From an uncultured bacterium (GTDB taxonomy: Bacteria > Bdellovibrionota_C > UBA2361 > CAKMMH01), in the NCBI GenBank assembly GCA_927798255.1, contig CAKMMH010000011.1:1-18034 (forward strand): 18,034 bases of DNA, written 5' to 3'. The translations under genes and the position numbers were made by a program. How positions within the stretch are numbered: the stretch's first letter is position 1; the number at the start of each line of letters is the position of its first letter. The notes below the pieces were generated by a model. It ran no database searches. It was not told where the DNA came from and was given only the letters and a program-made list of their open reading frames with translations. Shown here in pieces: positions 1 through 6,446 of this stretch.

Positions 1-497
1 ACTTCCTCGGATTCATAACGATCACACTGAGCATTTGCTTCATGATCAGAGCTATCCCATAATCTTAAATATATTTTTCCTCTATAATCTACGCTATCAT
101 TACTATTATACTTGACTACAAAATATGTAGAACCATCTTTTGTGAAATCTACTTCAGACATCACTGTACCGTCTTCACATTCCCCCCATGTTATTATTGA
201 CTTTGCAGTTTTTGCATCATCTTGGTTGTGAGAATACTTTCCGGCTGAAAAAACTCCCCTTCCATCTCCACTCAAAACAACTTTACGACAACCACCCACT
301 ACATTTGCTAACTCAACATCATTCCAACTTGTACTATTAGTTGAATCTACGCTTGATTGCAGTCCAAGAGGATTTCCATTATTATCAACATCATTAAAAT
401 CATCAATTAACAATGCATTTCCATTATTTGTTAAAACAATAAATGCAAAACTAAAAACACAACTTAAAAATAATTTTTCTCTTTGTAGCATTTTCAT
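1..497 (-). CDS. Exported protein of unknown function, 3' end outside the window
   Basis: The frame is open from an ATG at 497 to the window edge (165 codons visible, no stop). The first residues form a clear signal peptide: MKMLQREK, then a hydrophobic stretch (about residues 9-23), then a likely cleavage after GNA at residue 28. The mature part starts LLIDDFND and is rich in Asp, Asn and Ser with scattered Cys (VVGGCRK, WGECEDG, AQCDRY). An 'LIDDF' start just after the signal peptide is something I associate with secreted beta-sandwich proteins, including PEP-CTERM-type ones; the C-terminus that would settle this is not visible. AAAGGA at 501-506 (minus strand) lies 3 nt before the first ATG (497) and 9 nt before a second in-frame ATG (491), so either could be the start. 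The protein is probably periplasmic, outer-membrane or secreted. I do not recognise the family. Confidence 0.75.
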   Translation of the reverse strand, partial: MKMLQREKLFLSCVFSFAFIVLTNNGNALLIDDFNDVDNNGNPLGLQSSVDSTNSTSWNDVELANVVGGCRKVVLSGDGRGVFSAGKYSHNQDDAKTAKSIITWGECEDGTVMSEVDFTKDGSTYFVVKYNSNDSVDYRGKIYLRLWDSSDHEANAQCDRYESEE

Positions 498-589
498 AAT
501 TCCTTTACAAAATATTTACGAAACTATTACAAAATTAACAAGAAATAAGAATTTCGACAATATAAAAAATTATGAAACTAAGAGTCGTG

Positions 590-686
590 TTTCAGGAATC
601 AGATAACAAGAAAAGGGTTTCTGGTGTCGGGAACAGGTTTCAGGAAACAAGGGGCAGGTTTCAAGAAACTGGGAACAGATTACAGA
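590..686. repeat. 7-bp degenerate repeat tract, 14 units (NNNCAGG)
   Basis: From 590 the sequence divides into 14 consecutive heptamers that keep a CAGG-like core in positions 4-7 while positions 1-3 vary. Examples are TTTCAGG (590-596, 638-644), GAACAGG (631-637), GGGCAGG (652-658), TTTCAAG (659-665) and AAACTGG (666-672). One unit (625-630) is 6 nt long. The tract ends three bases before the TAA stop of the kinase gene (689-691), so it directly follows that gene in the transcribed direction, where it reads CCTGNNN. It is richer in G than its surroundings and encodes nothing convincing. A second tract with the same unit lies at 3137-3204. Confidence 0.8.
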
Positions 687-688
687 GA

Positions 689-1954
689 TTATCTTCCTAG
701 TAGTTTGTATATCCCTTCAAGCCACACATTTGGCTTTTCGTTTTTTGAAATCCAAGCATCTGCTGACGCATCTTTTGCAAGCGCTTCTAAGTCTTGTTCT
801 GGAATATTCGAAAAAAGTGCTATTTTAAGGCTTGGCATGGTTTGTTTTAACATTTTACACAAATCATTACCGTTAATACTTGGCATATTTATATCTGAAA
901 TCAACAAATCTATTCTTTCTTGGAATAAATAACTATGAAGCGTACTCGGATCATTTGTAGTAAATACTTCAAATCCCTCTTTTGTTAAAATATGGCTAAT
1001 TATATTTAAAATCATCTGATTATCATCAATACATAGAATTTTCGTTTTCTCTTTTTTTTCATCATTTATAACATACGCACCATTATCACCTGAAACTTCC
1101 CCAACGTTTTCACAATTTAAAATCTTTTTACAATCTTGCATAAACATTTCAGCAGTTTGATATCTATTGTTAGGGATTTTTTGTAATGCTTTATTAACAA
1201 TATTAGAAACATCTTCTGGAATGTTTAATGATTCATCAAAAGGAGGAATCGGCTGAGTTAAATGCATTAAAAGCGTTTGAACTATAGTTTCCCCAAAAAA
1301 AGGAACTTTTCCAGCAAGAAGCTCATATAAAACAATTCCAGCCGAATAAATATCAATCCTATGATCAAGATTAGGTTCACCAGCTGCTTGTTCTGGAGCC
1401 ATATATTGAGGAGTCCCTAATGCAGAACCATCTATGGTCTTTGTATCATTTAATTTAATATCTTGCTTCATTTTGGCTATACCAAAATCAAGCACTTTTA
1501 ACTCATCATAATCATCAAAATTTTCATTAAAATTTACTATCACATTTTCAGATTTTATATCCCTATGAACTACCCCTTCTTTATGTGCGCAAGATAGAAC
1601 ATCTAAAATATCAATCATGATTTTAAGAGCTAAATTATAATTAATAGCCCCTCTTTTCTTTACAAGCTCGCTTAATGTAATCCCCTTACAAAAATCAGTA
1701 GTCATGTAATAACGGCCATCATCATTTTTTCCAAAATCTCTTAATCTTGCAGTATTTTTATGGGAAAATTTTTCTAGTAATCTTGCCTCTTTTATAAATC
1801 TTTCTACGACCACATCGTTATTTGAAACTTCCTTTGACAAAAGTTTTAGTGCATATTCTAACTTTAGGTCATTATGCTCTACAAGGTACACTTCCCCAGT
1901 AGCTCCTTTACCTAACAACCTGATAACATTATATTTTCCAGCTATTTGTTCCAT
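689..1954 (-). CDS. Serine/threonine protein kinase with C-terminal receiver domain
   Basis: This 421-residue soluble protein joins two signalling domains. Residues 8-280 are a eukaryotic-type (Hanks/PknB-like) kinase: glycine loop GKGATGEVY (15-23), ATP-anchoring K37, helix-C E56, catalytic loop HRDIKSEN (130-137), metal-binding DFG (156-158) and an APE motif (186-188). All catalytic residues are present, so it should be active. Residues 304-420 form a response-regulator receiver with the acidic pair D310-D311, phospho-acceptor D354 (ISDINMP), S382 at the switch position and K404. There is no transmembrane segment or PASTA domain, so it should be cytoplasmic. A kinase ending in a receiver, with no DNA-binding output, suggests that a histidine kinase tunes the Ser/Thr kinase (inference). 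The ATG at 1954 lacks a clear Shine-Dalgarno. fliN is divergent, and a PP2C gene and a FHA-like gene are nearby. A 7-bp repeat tract begins right after the stop. Confidence 0.93.
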   Translation of the reverse strand: MEQIAGKYNVIRLLGKGATGEVYLVEHNDLKLEYALKLLSKEVSNNDVVVERFIKEARLLEKFSHKNTARLRDFGKNDDGRYYMTTDFCKGITLSELVKKRGAINYNLALKIMIDILDVLSCAHKEGVVHRDIKSENVIVNFNENFDDYDELKVLDFGIAKMKQDIKLNDTKTIDGSALGTPQYMAPEQAAGEPNLDHRIDIYSAGIVLYELLAGKVPFFGETIVQTLLMHLTQPIPPFDESLNIPEDVSNIVNKALQKIPNNRYQTAEMFMQDCKKILNCENVGEVSGDNGAYVINDEKKEKTKILCIDDNQMILNIISHILTKEGFEVFTTNDPSTLHSYLFQERIDLLISDINMPSINGNDLCKMLKQTMPSLKIALFSNIPEQDLEALAKDASADAWISKNEKPNVWLEGIYKLLGR

Positions 1955-1990
1955 ATTTATCGTAAATCTATCAATTAGAACTAATTTTTT

Positions 1991-2019
1991 ATAATACCTA
2001 TAAACCTTGATTATTTCAT
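1991..2019 (-). promoter_or_regulatory. Possible sigma70-type promoter of the kinase gene
   Basis: On the minus strand, ATGAAA (2014-2019, -35) is followed after 17 nt by TATTAT (1991-1996, -10). The -10 matches the consensus in five of six bases and the -35 in four of six. Transcription would start near 1984, leaving a leader of about 30 nt before the ATG at 1954. The surroundings are so AT-rich that chance matches are common. Confidence 0.4.
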
Positions 2020-2064
2020 TTATCGGTAAAATTCAAAGAAAATTTTAAGTAAATATTAAAAATT

Positions 2065-2094
2065 GTGACTTTTTTTAGTCTTTTTTCATATAAT
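2065..2094 (+). promoter_or_regulatory. Probable sigma70-type promoter of fliN
   Basis: A perfect TATAAT (2089-2094) lies 18 nt after GTGACT (2065-2070, four of six matches to TTGACA). Start of transcription is predicted near 2101, giving a leader of about 40 nt. The leader carries a weak stem CTAAG/CTTAG around an A/T-rich loop just before the ATG at 2140. I see no sigma54 or sigma28 signature, although flagellar genes often use those. Confidence 0.5.
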
Positions 2095-2139
2095 TTGCAT
2101 CAAATAAGCTAAGAAAAGTTTTTTACTTAGGTTAAATTT

Positions 2140-2481
2140 ATGGAAGAGCAAAAAAAAGAAAAAGAGAATATTGTTGAATCAGCTTCAATTCAAGATAAAG
2201 TTGGTACACTTCAATTCTTTTATGATGTAGAACTCATAGTATCTGTAGAGCTAGGAAGAGTTGAGTGCACTCTTGATAAACTTATAAAATTAAGAAAAGG
2301 TTCAATTATAGAATTAAATAAACTTCCAGAAGAACCTTTAGATATTAGAGTTAATAATAAATTATTAGCACAAGGTGAAGCAGTAGTAGTAAATGATAAA
2401 TTTGGTATAAGGGTAACTCAGATAGTTTCTCCAGACGGTGAATTAGACGCACTAGCTGCAGCAAGTAATAATTCAAAATAA
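2140..2481 (+). CDS. fliN: FliN-type flagellar motor switch protein
   Basis: The 113-residue protein has a charged, probably disordered N-terminus (1-24) and a SpoA/FliN C-terminal domain (about 26-97). The signature runs YDVELIVSVELGR, TLDKLIKLRKGSIIELNK, PLDIRVNNKLLAQGEAVVV and KFGIRVTQIV. This is the usual FliN length and layout. FliN forms the lower ring of the flagellar C-ring and binds the switch and export machinery. The homologous SctQ C-terminal fragment of type III secretion cannot be fully excluded, but the size fits FliN. It is the only real plus-strand gene in the window and stands alone, with no other flagellar gene nearby; most genomes keep fliN with fliM or fliL-fliP. A weak AGG sits 7-9 nt before the ATG. 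It is divergent from the kinase-receiver gene and convergent with the FHA-like gene. Confidence 0.9.
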   Translation: MEEQKKEKENIVESASIQDKVGTLQFFYDVELIVSVELGRVECTLDKLIKLRKGSIIELNKLPEEPLDIRVNNKLLAQGEAVVVNDKFGIRVTQIVSPDGELDALAAASNNSK

Positions 2482-2506
2482 AAAGTTTAAAATAGTTTCT
2501 TTTATT
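2477..2506. terminator. Weak A/T-only hairpin between convergent genes
   Basis: AATAAAAAG (2477-2485) can pair with CTTTTATT (2499-2506), with one bulged A. It straddles the end of fliN and the gap to the convergent FHA-like gene. T- and A-runs in the arms would let it act in both directions. The stem has almost no G/C, so this is a weak call based mainly on location. Confidence 0.25.
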
Positions 2507-2519
2507 CGCATATTTGCAA

Positions 2520-3083
2520 CTAAGAAAATCTTAATAAAATATCATTTAATATGTAAGAATAGTCGTCTTCTTTTTTAAGACTTCCAGCAACATCGATAAC
2601 TTGTATTTTCTTATCTATATACTTAATTTTAGTATGATAAGGCGCAACAAAATTTTCATCAAGAAAGATAGAAGAAACTTTAGATGAGCCTAAATAATAC
2701 TCAACCCCTTCATATAGTTTTATATCTAATATTTTAAGATTATGATTAATAGTTAACGTAATAAAATCTTTTTCTTTTACTTGAGATAAATCTTTATCAA
2801 AACAAGCATACGATAAACTTTCACATGTAGGTGAAATAGTATAAAAAAAGAAATCCATATTATTGATATTCATTTTATAGTATTTAGGAAGTAATATATT
2901 TTCATCATTAACATTTAGTACATATTCTTCATTTATTGAATAAATTGAAAAATAATCTTCAATAACATTACTATTTGTTATAGTTCCTGTTCTATCTAAT
3001 CCTATTTTACTACCTAAACCTCTAATTTCTAGATATTCATTTTTTAGCGATAAATTGTTCTGATAAGATATTATTACACTCAT
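2520..3083 (-). CDS. Small protein with degenerate FHA-like domain(s)
   Basis: The 187-residue protein has no signal peptide or membrane segment and is predicted to be mostly beta-strand. Residues 125-187 follow the FHA pattern: EYYLGSSKVSSIFLDENFVAPYHTKI, then KIQVIDV and a final LND. In a standard FHA domain the first loop has GR and the second S-x-x-H. Here these are GS (132-133) and A147-P-Y-H150, so the phosphothreonine-binding Arg and Ser are missing. Residues 18-82 may be a second, even more degenerate copy (GSKIGLDRTGTITN then EEYVLNVNDENILL). FHA domains recognise phosphothreonine and often work with Ser/Thr kinases, and a kinase and a PP2C gene are close by. The missing residues mean it may have become only a structural adaptor. 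The assignment rests on pattern alone. There is no clear ribosome-binding site before the ATG. Confidence 0.6.
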   Translation of the reverse strand: MSVIISYQNNLSLKNEYLEIRGLGSKIGLDRTGTITNSNVIEDYFSIYSINEEYVLNVNDENILLPKYYKMNINNMDFFFYTISPTCESLSYACFDKDLSQVKEKDFITLTINHNLKILDIKLYEGVEYYLGSSKVSSIFLDENFVAPYHTKIKYIDKKIQVIDVAGSLKKEDDYSYILNDILLRFS

Positions 3084-3136
3084 ACTATAAAGTTTATCGA
3101 AGAAATATTTAAAAAGTTGCTAATGATTAAATTAAA

Positions 3137-3204
3137 TTTCAGAAAATAGGTTTCAGGGTTCGGGTCTCAGGAAACACTTGAAACCTGTTCCCTGTCACCT
3201 TACC
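3137..3204. repeat. 7-bp repeat tract that flips orientation and overlaps the dprA 3' end
   Basis: The tract uses the same heptamer as the one at 590-686. From 3137 there are five units reading NNNCAGG (TTTCAGA, AAATAGG, TTTCAGG, GTTCGGG, TCTCAGG), then AAACA. From 3177 four units read the opposite way as CCTGNNN (CTTGAAA, CCTGTTC, CCTGTCA, CCTTACC). The inversion gives the tract a loosely paired hairpin form, CAGG against CCTG. The right half runs into dprA: the stop codon (3195-3197) is the variable triplet of one heptamer, and the last residues are encoded in the next. GGGAACAGGTTTCA occurs in both tracts, on opposite strands. Confidence 0.75.
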
Positions 3205-4289
3205 ACATATTCCTCACCAGGCAGTGAATCTATATAATTTTCAGCTTGTAAATTAATAATTATTAATGGTAAATCAAGATCTATAAATTTTTCATATAAT
3301 TCACTTCGTGTAACTTTTTTTCGTTTTTTTATATATTCATAAACTGTTTTTTCAGATTCATTAGTAATGGTACTTTCAATATTATCAAGATTCATATCTT
3401 TTAAATACTCAGGATATAACTTATAAAAATCATCTATATTAGCAATAGGGATTGCTCCTTGAGTAATTAAATTATTTGAACCTTCAAATCCTTCGTCATA
3501 CACTGGGCCAAGAACAGCTAAAAGATCCCTTCCCTGTTCAAGAGCATATCTAGCTGTAGAAAGTGCACCACTTTTCATAGCAGCTTGTGCAACAATTATA
3601 ATTTTTGAAAGACCTGAGATCACTCTATTCCTATCTAAAAAATTATATGGAAGTGGCGAAGTGTCGGGTAAAAAATGACTTAATATTACCCCACCTTCTT
3701 CAATTATTTTATGTGCTAAATATTTATGCACAGATGGATAAATATAATTTACCCCGCTTCCTAAAACTGCAATTGTTGGAAATAAATTTGAAGGATTACC
3801 AAGAGCTCCTATATGAGATGCCGCATCAATCCCTTGAGCTAAACCACTAACTATACAAATGTTAGAATAACTTAAACTTTTTGCAAGCTCACTAACAAAT
3901 TTAGATTGCATCAAACAAGCCTTCCTAGACCCGACAATAGCAACCGAGTTATTATAATCATAATCCTTTTTCCATATTCCTTTATAAAATAAAACTAGTG
4001 GCGGATTAAAAATACTTTTTAATGATATTGGATAATCATTAGTACCTAATAATAAAAATTTTATCCCTTGGCTTTCCCATTTTGATATTTTATTCATTAT
4101 AGTTTCTTTAACTAATTTATTCTGAAACTTTTCAATTATCTTAGGAAAATTTTTTGAAATTAAATTTATACTATTTTCCTTTTCATAAATATTTTCATTT
4201 GATAAAAACAAACTAAACTCCCTACTTTCGCTAGGCTTTAATTCCATAGCAATTAATGATAAACATAAATAATCATAAAAATTTTTCAT
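3195..4289 (-). CDS. dprA: DNA processing protein DprA
   Basis: DprA binds incoming single-stranded DNA during natural transformation, protects it and loads RecA. The Rossmann-like core is complete; numbering is from an upstream TTG at 4301. The motifs are VAIVGSRKA (120-128), SGLAQGIDAASH (152-163), VLGSGVNYIYP (179-189), FLDRNRVISGLS (221-232), KSGALSTARYALEQGR (243-258) and EGSNNLI (273-279). A SAM-like helical region precedes it, and a winged-helix domain (about 310-368) follows, so length and layout are normal. I prefer the ATG at 4289 (364 residues); the frame opens with a TTG at 4301, and neither has a good Shine-Dalgarno. A MITE-like element separates it from the upstream phosphatase gene, and the last codons lie in the heptamer tract. 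DprA alone does not show competence, because many non-competent bacteria keep it. Confidence 0.95.
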   Translation of the reverse strand: MKNFYDYLCLSLIAMELKPSESREFSLFLSNENIYEKENSINLISKNFPKIIEKFQNKLVKETIMNKISKWESQGIKFLLLGTNDYPISLKSIFNPPLVLFYKGIWKKDYDYNNSVAIVGSRKACLMQSKFVSELAKSLSYSNICIVSGLAQGIDAASHIGALGNPSNLFPTIAVLGSGVNYIYPSVHKYLAHKIIEEGGVILSHFLPDTSPLPYNFLDRNRVISGLSKIIIVAQAAMKSGALSTARYALEQGRDLLAVLGPVYDEGFEGSNNLITQGAIPIANIDDFYKLYPEYLKDMNLDNIESTITNESEKTVYEYIKKRKKVTRSELYEKFIDLDLPLIIINLQAENYIDSLPGEEYVVR

Positions 4290-4319
4290 AATAAAAACCA
4301 ATTAATAGAAAATTAAAAT

Positions 4320-4523
4320 TAAGGAAACACTGATTAATGCAAAATTTTAGTCGACCCCTTACACGATGTTTTGAATTAATCAGTGTTTTCTTTAAATTAC
4401 TAAAAAATAAAATAGCTTCATATAAAATTCTTCGAAAAAAATATAATTTATGTTGCTATATAGGAATAGGATTTTAGATAATAGGCTTCTGCGAGATATT
4501 TTGAATTAATCAGTGTTTCCTTA
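4320..4523. mobile_element. MITE-like element with three copies of one terminal repeat
   Basis: TAAGGAAACACTGATTAAT at 4320-4338 recurs as its exact reverse complement at 4505-4523, giving 19-bp inverted ends around about 200 bp. A near-identical third end in the second orientation lies inside, at 4375-4394 (ATTAATCAGTGTTTTCTTTA). The two right-hand ends also share upstream bases: both follow an ATTTTAG about 30-35 bp earlier and both read TTTTGAATTAATC. The structure is therefore either a 75-bp element (4320-4394) plus a solo end, or one element with a duplicated end. No coding frame lies inside. It fills the gap between the start of dprA and the stop of the phosphatase gene. I see no target-site duplication and do not know the parent transposase. 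Confidence 0.6.
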
Positions 4524-4549
4524 GAAATATTATGAGTCTACCACATTAC

Positions 4550-6292
4550 TTAAGATTTGCTTACTCTTTGCTTTAATGTATTAATTTTTGCCTCAAAATC
4601 TTTTAATTTTTCTTCTTCATTATCAACTAATAATTTTGCATATTGCATTTTTAAATCAACAATTGAAAGATTAAATTGATTACTAAGCAATTTATCTTGC
4701 ATAGACTTTATTTGAATTTCATATTTAGAAATCTTATCATAAAAATAGCTCTCAACTTGCTTATATAACCTAGTTAATTTTTCTTCTTTGATTTTATTAT
4801 AATCATTTTGATTTAAATCATTATTAAGAATATCATATGAAAAACTTAAAAAATCATCTGATAATTTTTTAACATTTTCATCATTTTCTGATATCTCGCG
4901 TGCAATATCTAATAAATTCTTGTTATTATATTCTCTAATATCATTTATCTTTTCTGACAATTTATTAATTTGTGATTCTATAGCCTTATTACTATCTAAT
5001 AATATTTTTTTTTGCCTTAACAATTTTTCTTCTGATAAACTTTCTCTCTTTTCAACAATATCCAATATCTCATTATAAGCTATAATTTCTCTTTTAGAAT
5101 AATCTATAAACTTATCATTATCGTCATACTTTTTATCTTCAAAATTCAACCTAAACTTATAATCATCTTCTGTAACTTTAATATTGCCTATTTTATCCTC
5201 AAATTTATCTTCTTGAATTTGCTTAGAAAGTTTAACACTGTTATTAGGAATTACAAAAATACAACCTAAAACTATCAATACAACTAAAATAATTAAATGG
5301 CTTAATACTCTTAAATCACTACTAGACACATCAACTTTTTCATTGTTATTGTGGTCAGTAACTGTTTTATTCCATAATTTCTTATATTTGCCATCATCAC
5401 TATTTTTAAATTCCTCAAACCTTTGAGTAAGCTTATTGTAATCTATATTATTTGATATCTCTTGTGGTTTTACGACCCTTGCTTTTGATTGTTCAATTAA
5501 GCTATTTTCTTCTTCATCAGATAATATTCTTTGGTTAAATACACCTACAAGCATCGCAGTAATATTATCTATTCCACCATTATCATTAGCCTTTTTTATT
5601 AACCCTCTGACACCTTCTTTAACATCATTATTGCTTATTATTTCCATGATTTCATTATCAGAAACCATATTATATAAGCCATCTGAACATAAAATAAATC
5701 TTTCCCTATAATCTAAAAATCCGAGTCTCGTTGTTTCAATCTCAAGACTTTTTCCCTGTCCGATAGTCTTAGTAAGCATATTTGAAATGGGATGACTTTT
5801 TGCTTTTTCCTGAGATATAACACCAGATTTTATAAGCTCATTTAAAACTGTATCATCTTCTGTAATTTGACTTATCGTATCGCCAAAGATTTTATAAACT
5901 CTTGAATCACCAACATTTAAAGTCCATGAACTTTTTGGCATCACAAGTAAACTTGTTATTGTTGTACCTAGGCCTTGAACTTCTTTATGTTCCATGCCAT
6001 ATTCGAAAACTCTCTCATTAGCTTCATATACTACTTTTTTTACATCTTCAATGTCGCTTATTTTTTTACCTTTTAATTCAGAATCTATATAAGAAACCGT
6101 CATCTGGGAAGCGATTTCTCCGCCATCAGTTCCGCCCATACCATCACAAACGACATAGTATATGAAATTTTCACCATAAACGACGATAAAATTATCTTGA
6201 TTAGTTTCTCTCTTTGCGCCAATATCTGTTACTACGTAATGACCAATACGTGATAATATGTCTTTGTTAGGTTCTAATAAAGAGTTGCTCAT
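4550..6292 (-). CDS. Membrane-anchored PP2C-family protein phosphatase with coiled-coil tail
   Basis: The 580-residue protein begins with a complete PP2C/Stp1-like phosphatase domain (about 14-252). Its metal-binding motifs are TNQDNF (30-35), VVCDGMGGTDGG (47-58), GDSRVY (128-133), CSDG (202-205) and the final GGIDNIT (239-245). It should remove phosphate from Ser/Thr using two Mn/Mg ions. A linker leads to one hydrophobic segment (about 331-349) and then about 230 residues of charged, Lys/Glu/Asp/Asn-rich sequence with coiled-coil character. With a cytoplasmic phosphatase, the coiled coil would be periplasmic. A membrane-anchored phosphatase with a large outer tail resembles the PrpC/PstP idea of a partner to a Ser/Thr kinase, but that tail is unusual. 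The kinase-receiver gene 2.6 kb downstream is the natural candidate partner (inference). No clear Shine-Dalgarno precedes the ATG. Confidence 0.92.
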   Translation of the reverse strand: MSNSLLEPNKDILSRIGHYVVTDIGAKRETNQDNFIVVYGENFIYYVVCDGMGGTDGGEIASQMTVSYIDSELKGKKISDIEDVKKVVYEANERVFEYGMEHKEVQGLGTTITSLLVMPKSSWTLNVGDSRVYKIFGDTISQITEDDTVLNELIKSGVISQEKAKSHPISNMLTKTIGQGKSLEIETTRLGFLDYRERFILCSDGLYNMVSDNEIMEIISNNDVKEGVRGLIKKANDNGGIDNITAMLVGVFNQRILSDEEENSLIEQSKARVVKPQEISNNIDYNKLTQRFEEFKNSDDGKYKKLWNKTVTDHNNNEKVDVSSSDLRVLSHLIILVVLIVLGCIFVIPNNSVKLSKQIQEDKFEDKIGNIKVTEDDYKFRLNFEDKKYDDNDKFIDYSKREIIAYNEILDIVEKRESLSEEKLLRQKKILLDSNKAIESQINKLSEKINDIREYNNKNLLDIAREISENDENVKKLSDDFLSFSYDILNNDLNQNDYNKIKEEKLTRLYKQVESYFYDKISKYEIQIKSMQDKLLSNQFNLSIVDLKMQYAKLLVDNEEEKLKDFEAKINTLKQRVSKS

Positions 6293-6446
6293 TTAAAGTA
6301 AAACATAATAAAATTCTTAAAGCCTTAATTCTTATATCACTAAAAACTACAAAACATCATTAAATATTATTTCGGATATTTTACAAAAAATACTTAATAC
6401 CAATTTTTTAAAAATTAATAATATTTAAAATTATCTTTAATAACAA

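Noticed and set aside
513..541. Promoter TTGTTA-17 nt-TAAATA for the exported protein at the left edge
   Set aside because: Spacing is ideal, but transcription would begin at the Shine-Dalgarno itself, so it is probably a chance match in AT-rich DNA.
624..932. 102-codon plus-strand frame over the heptamer tract and the 3' end of the kinase gene
   Set aside because: Most of it is antisense to the receiver domain, and its start is encoded by the repeat tract. It has no Shine-Dalgarno.
3151..3180. GGTTTCAGGGTTCGGGTCTC resembling a tRNA T-arm
   Set aside because: It is explained by the 7-bp repeat. No acceptor stem, anticodon arm or CCA is present around it.
590..3204. Heptamer tracts as CRISPR remnants
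   Set aside because: Units are 7 bp with no 20-40 bp spacer alternation, and no cas gene is present.
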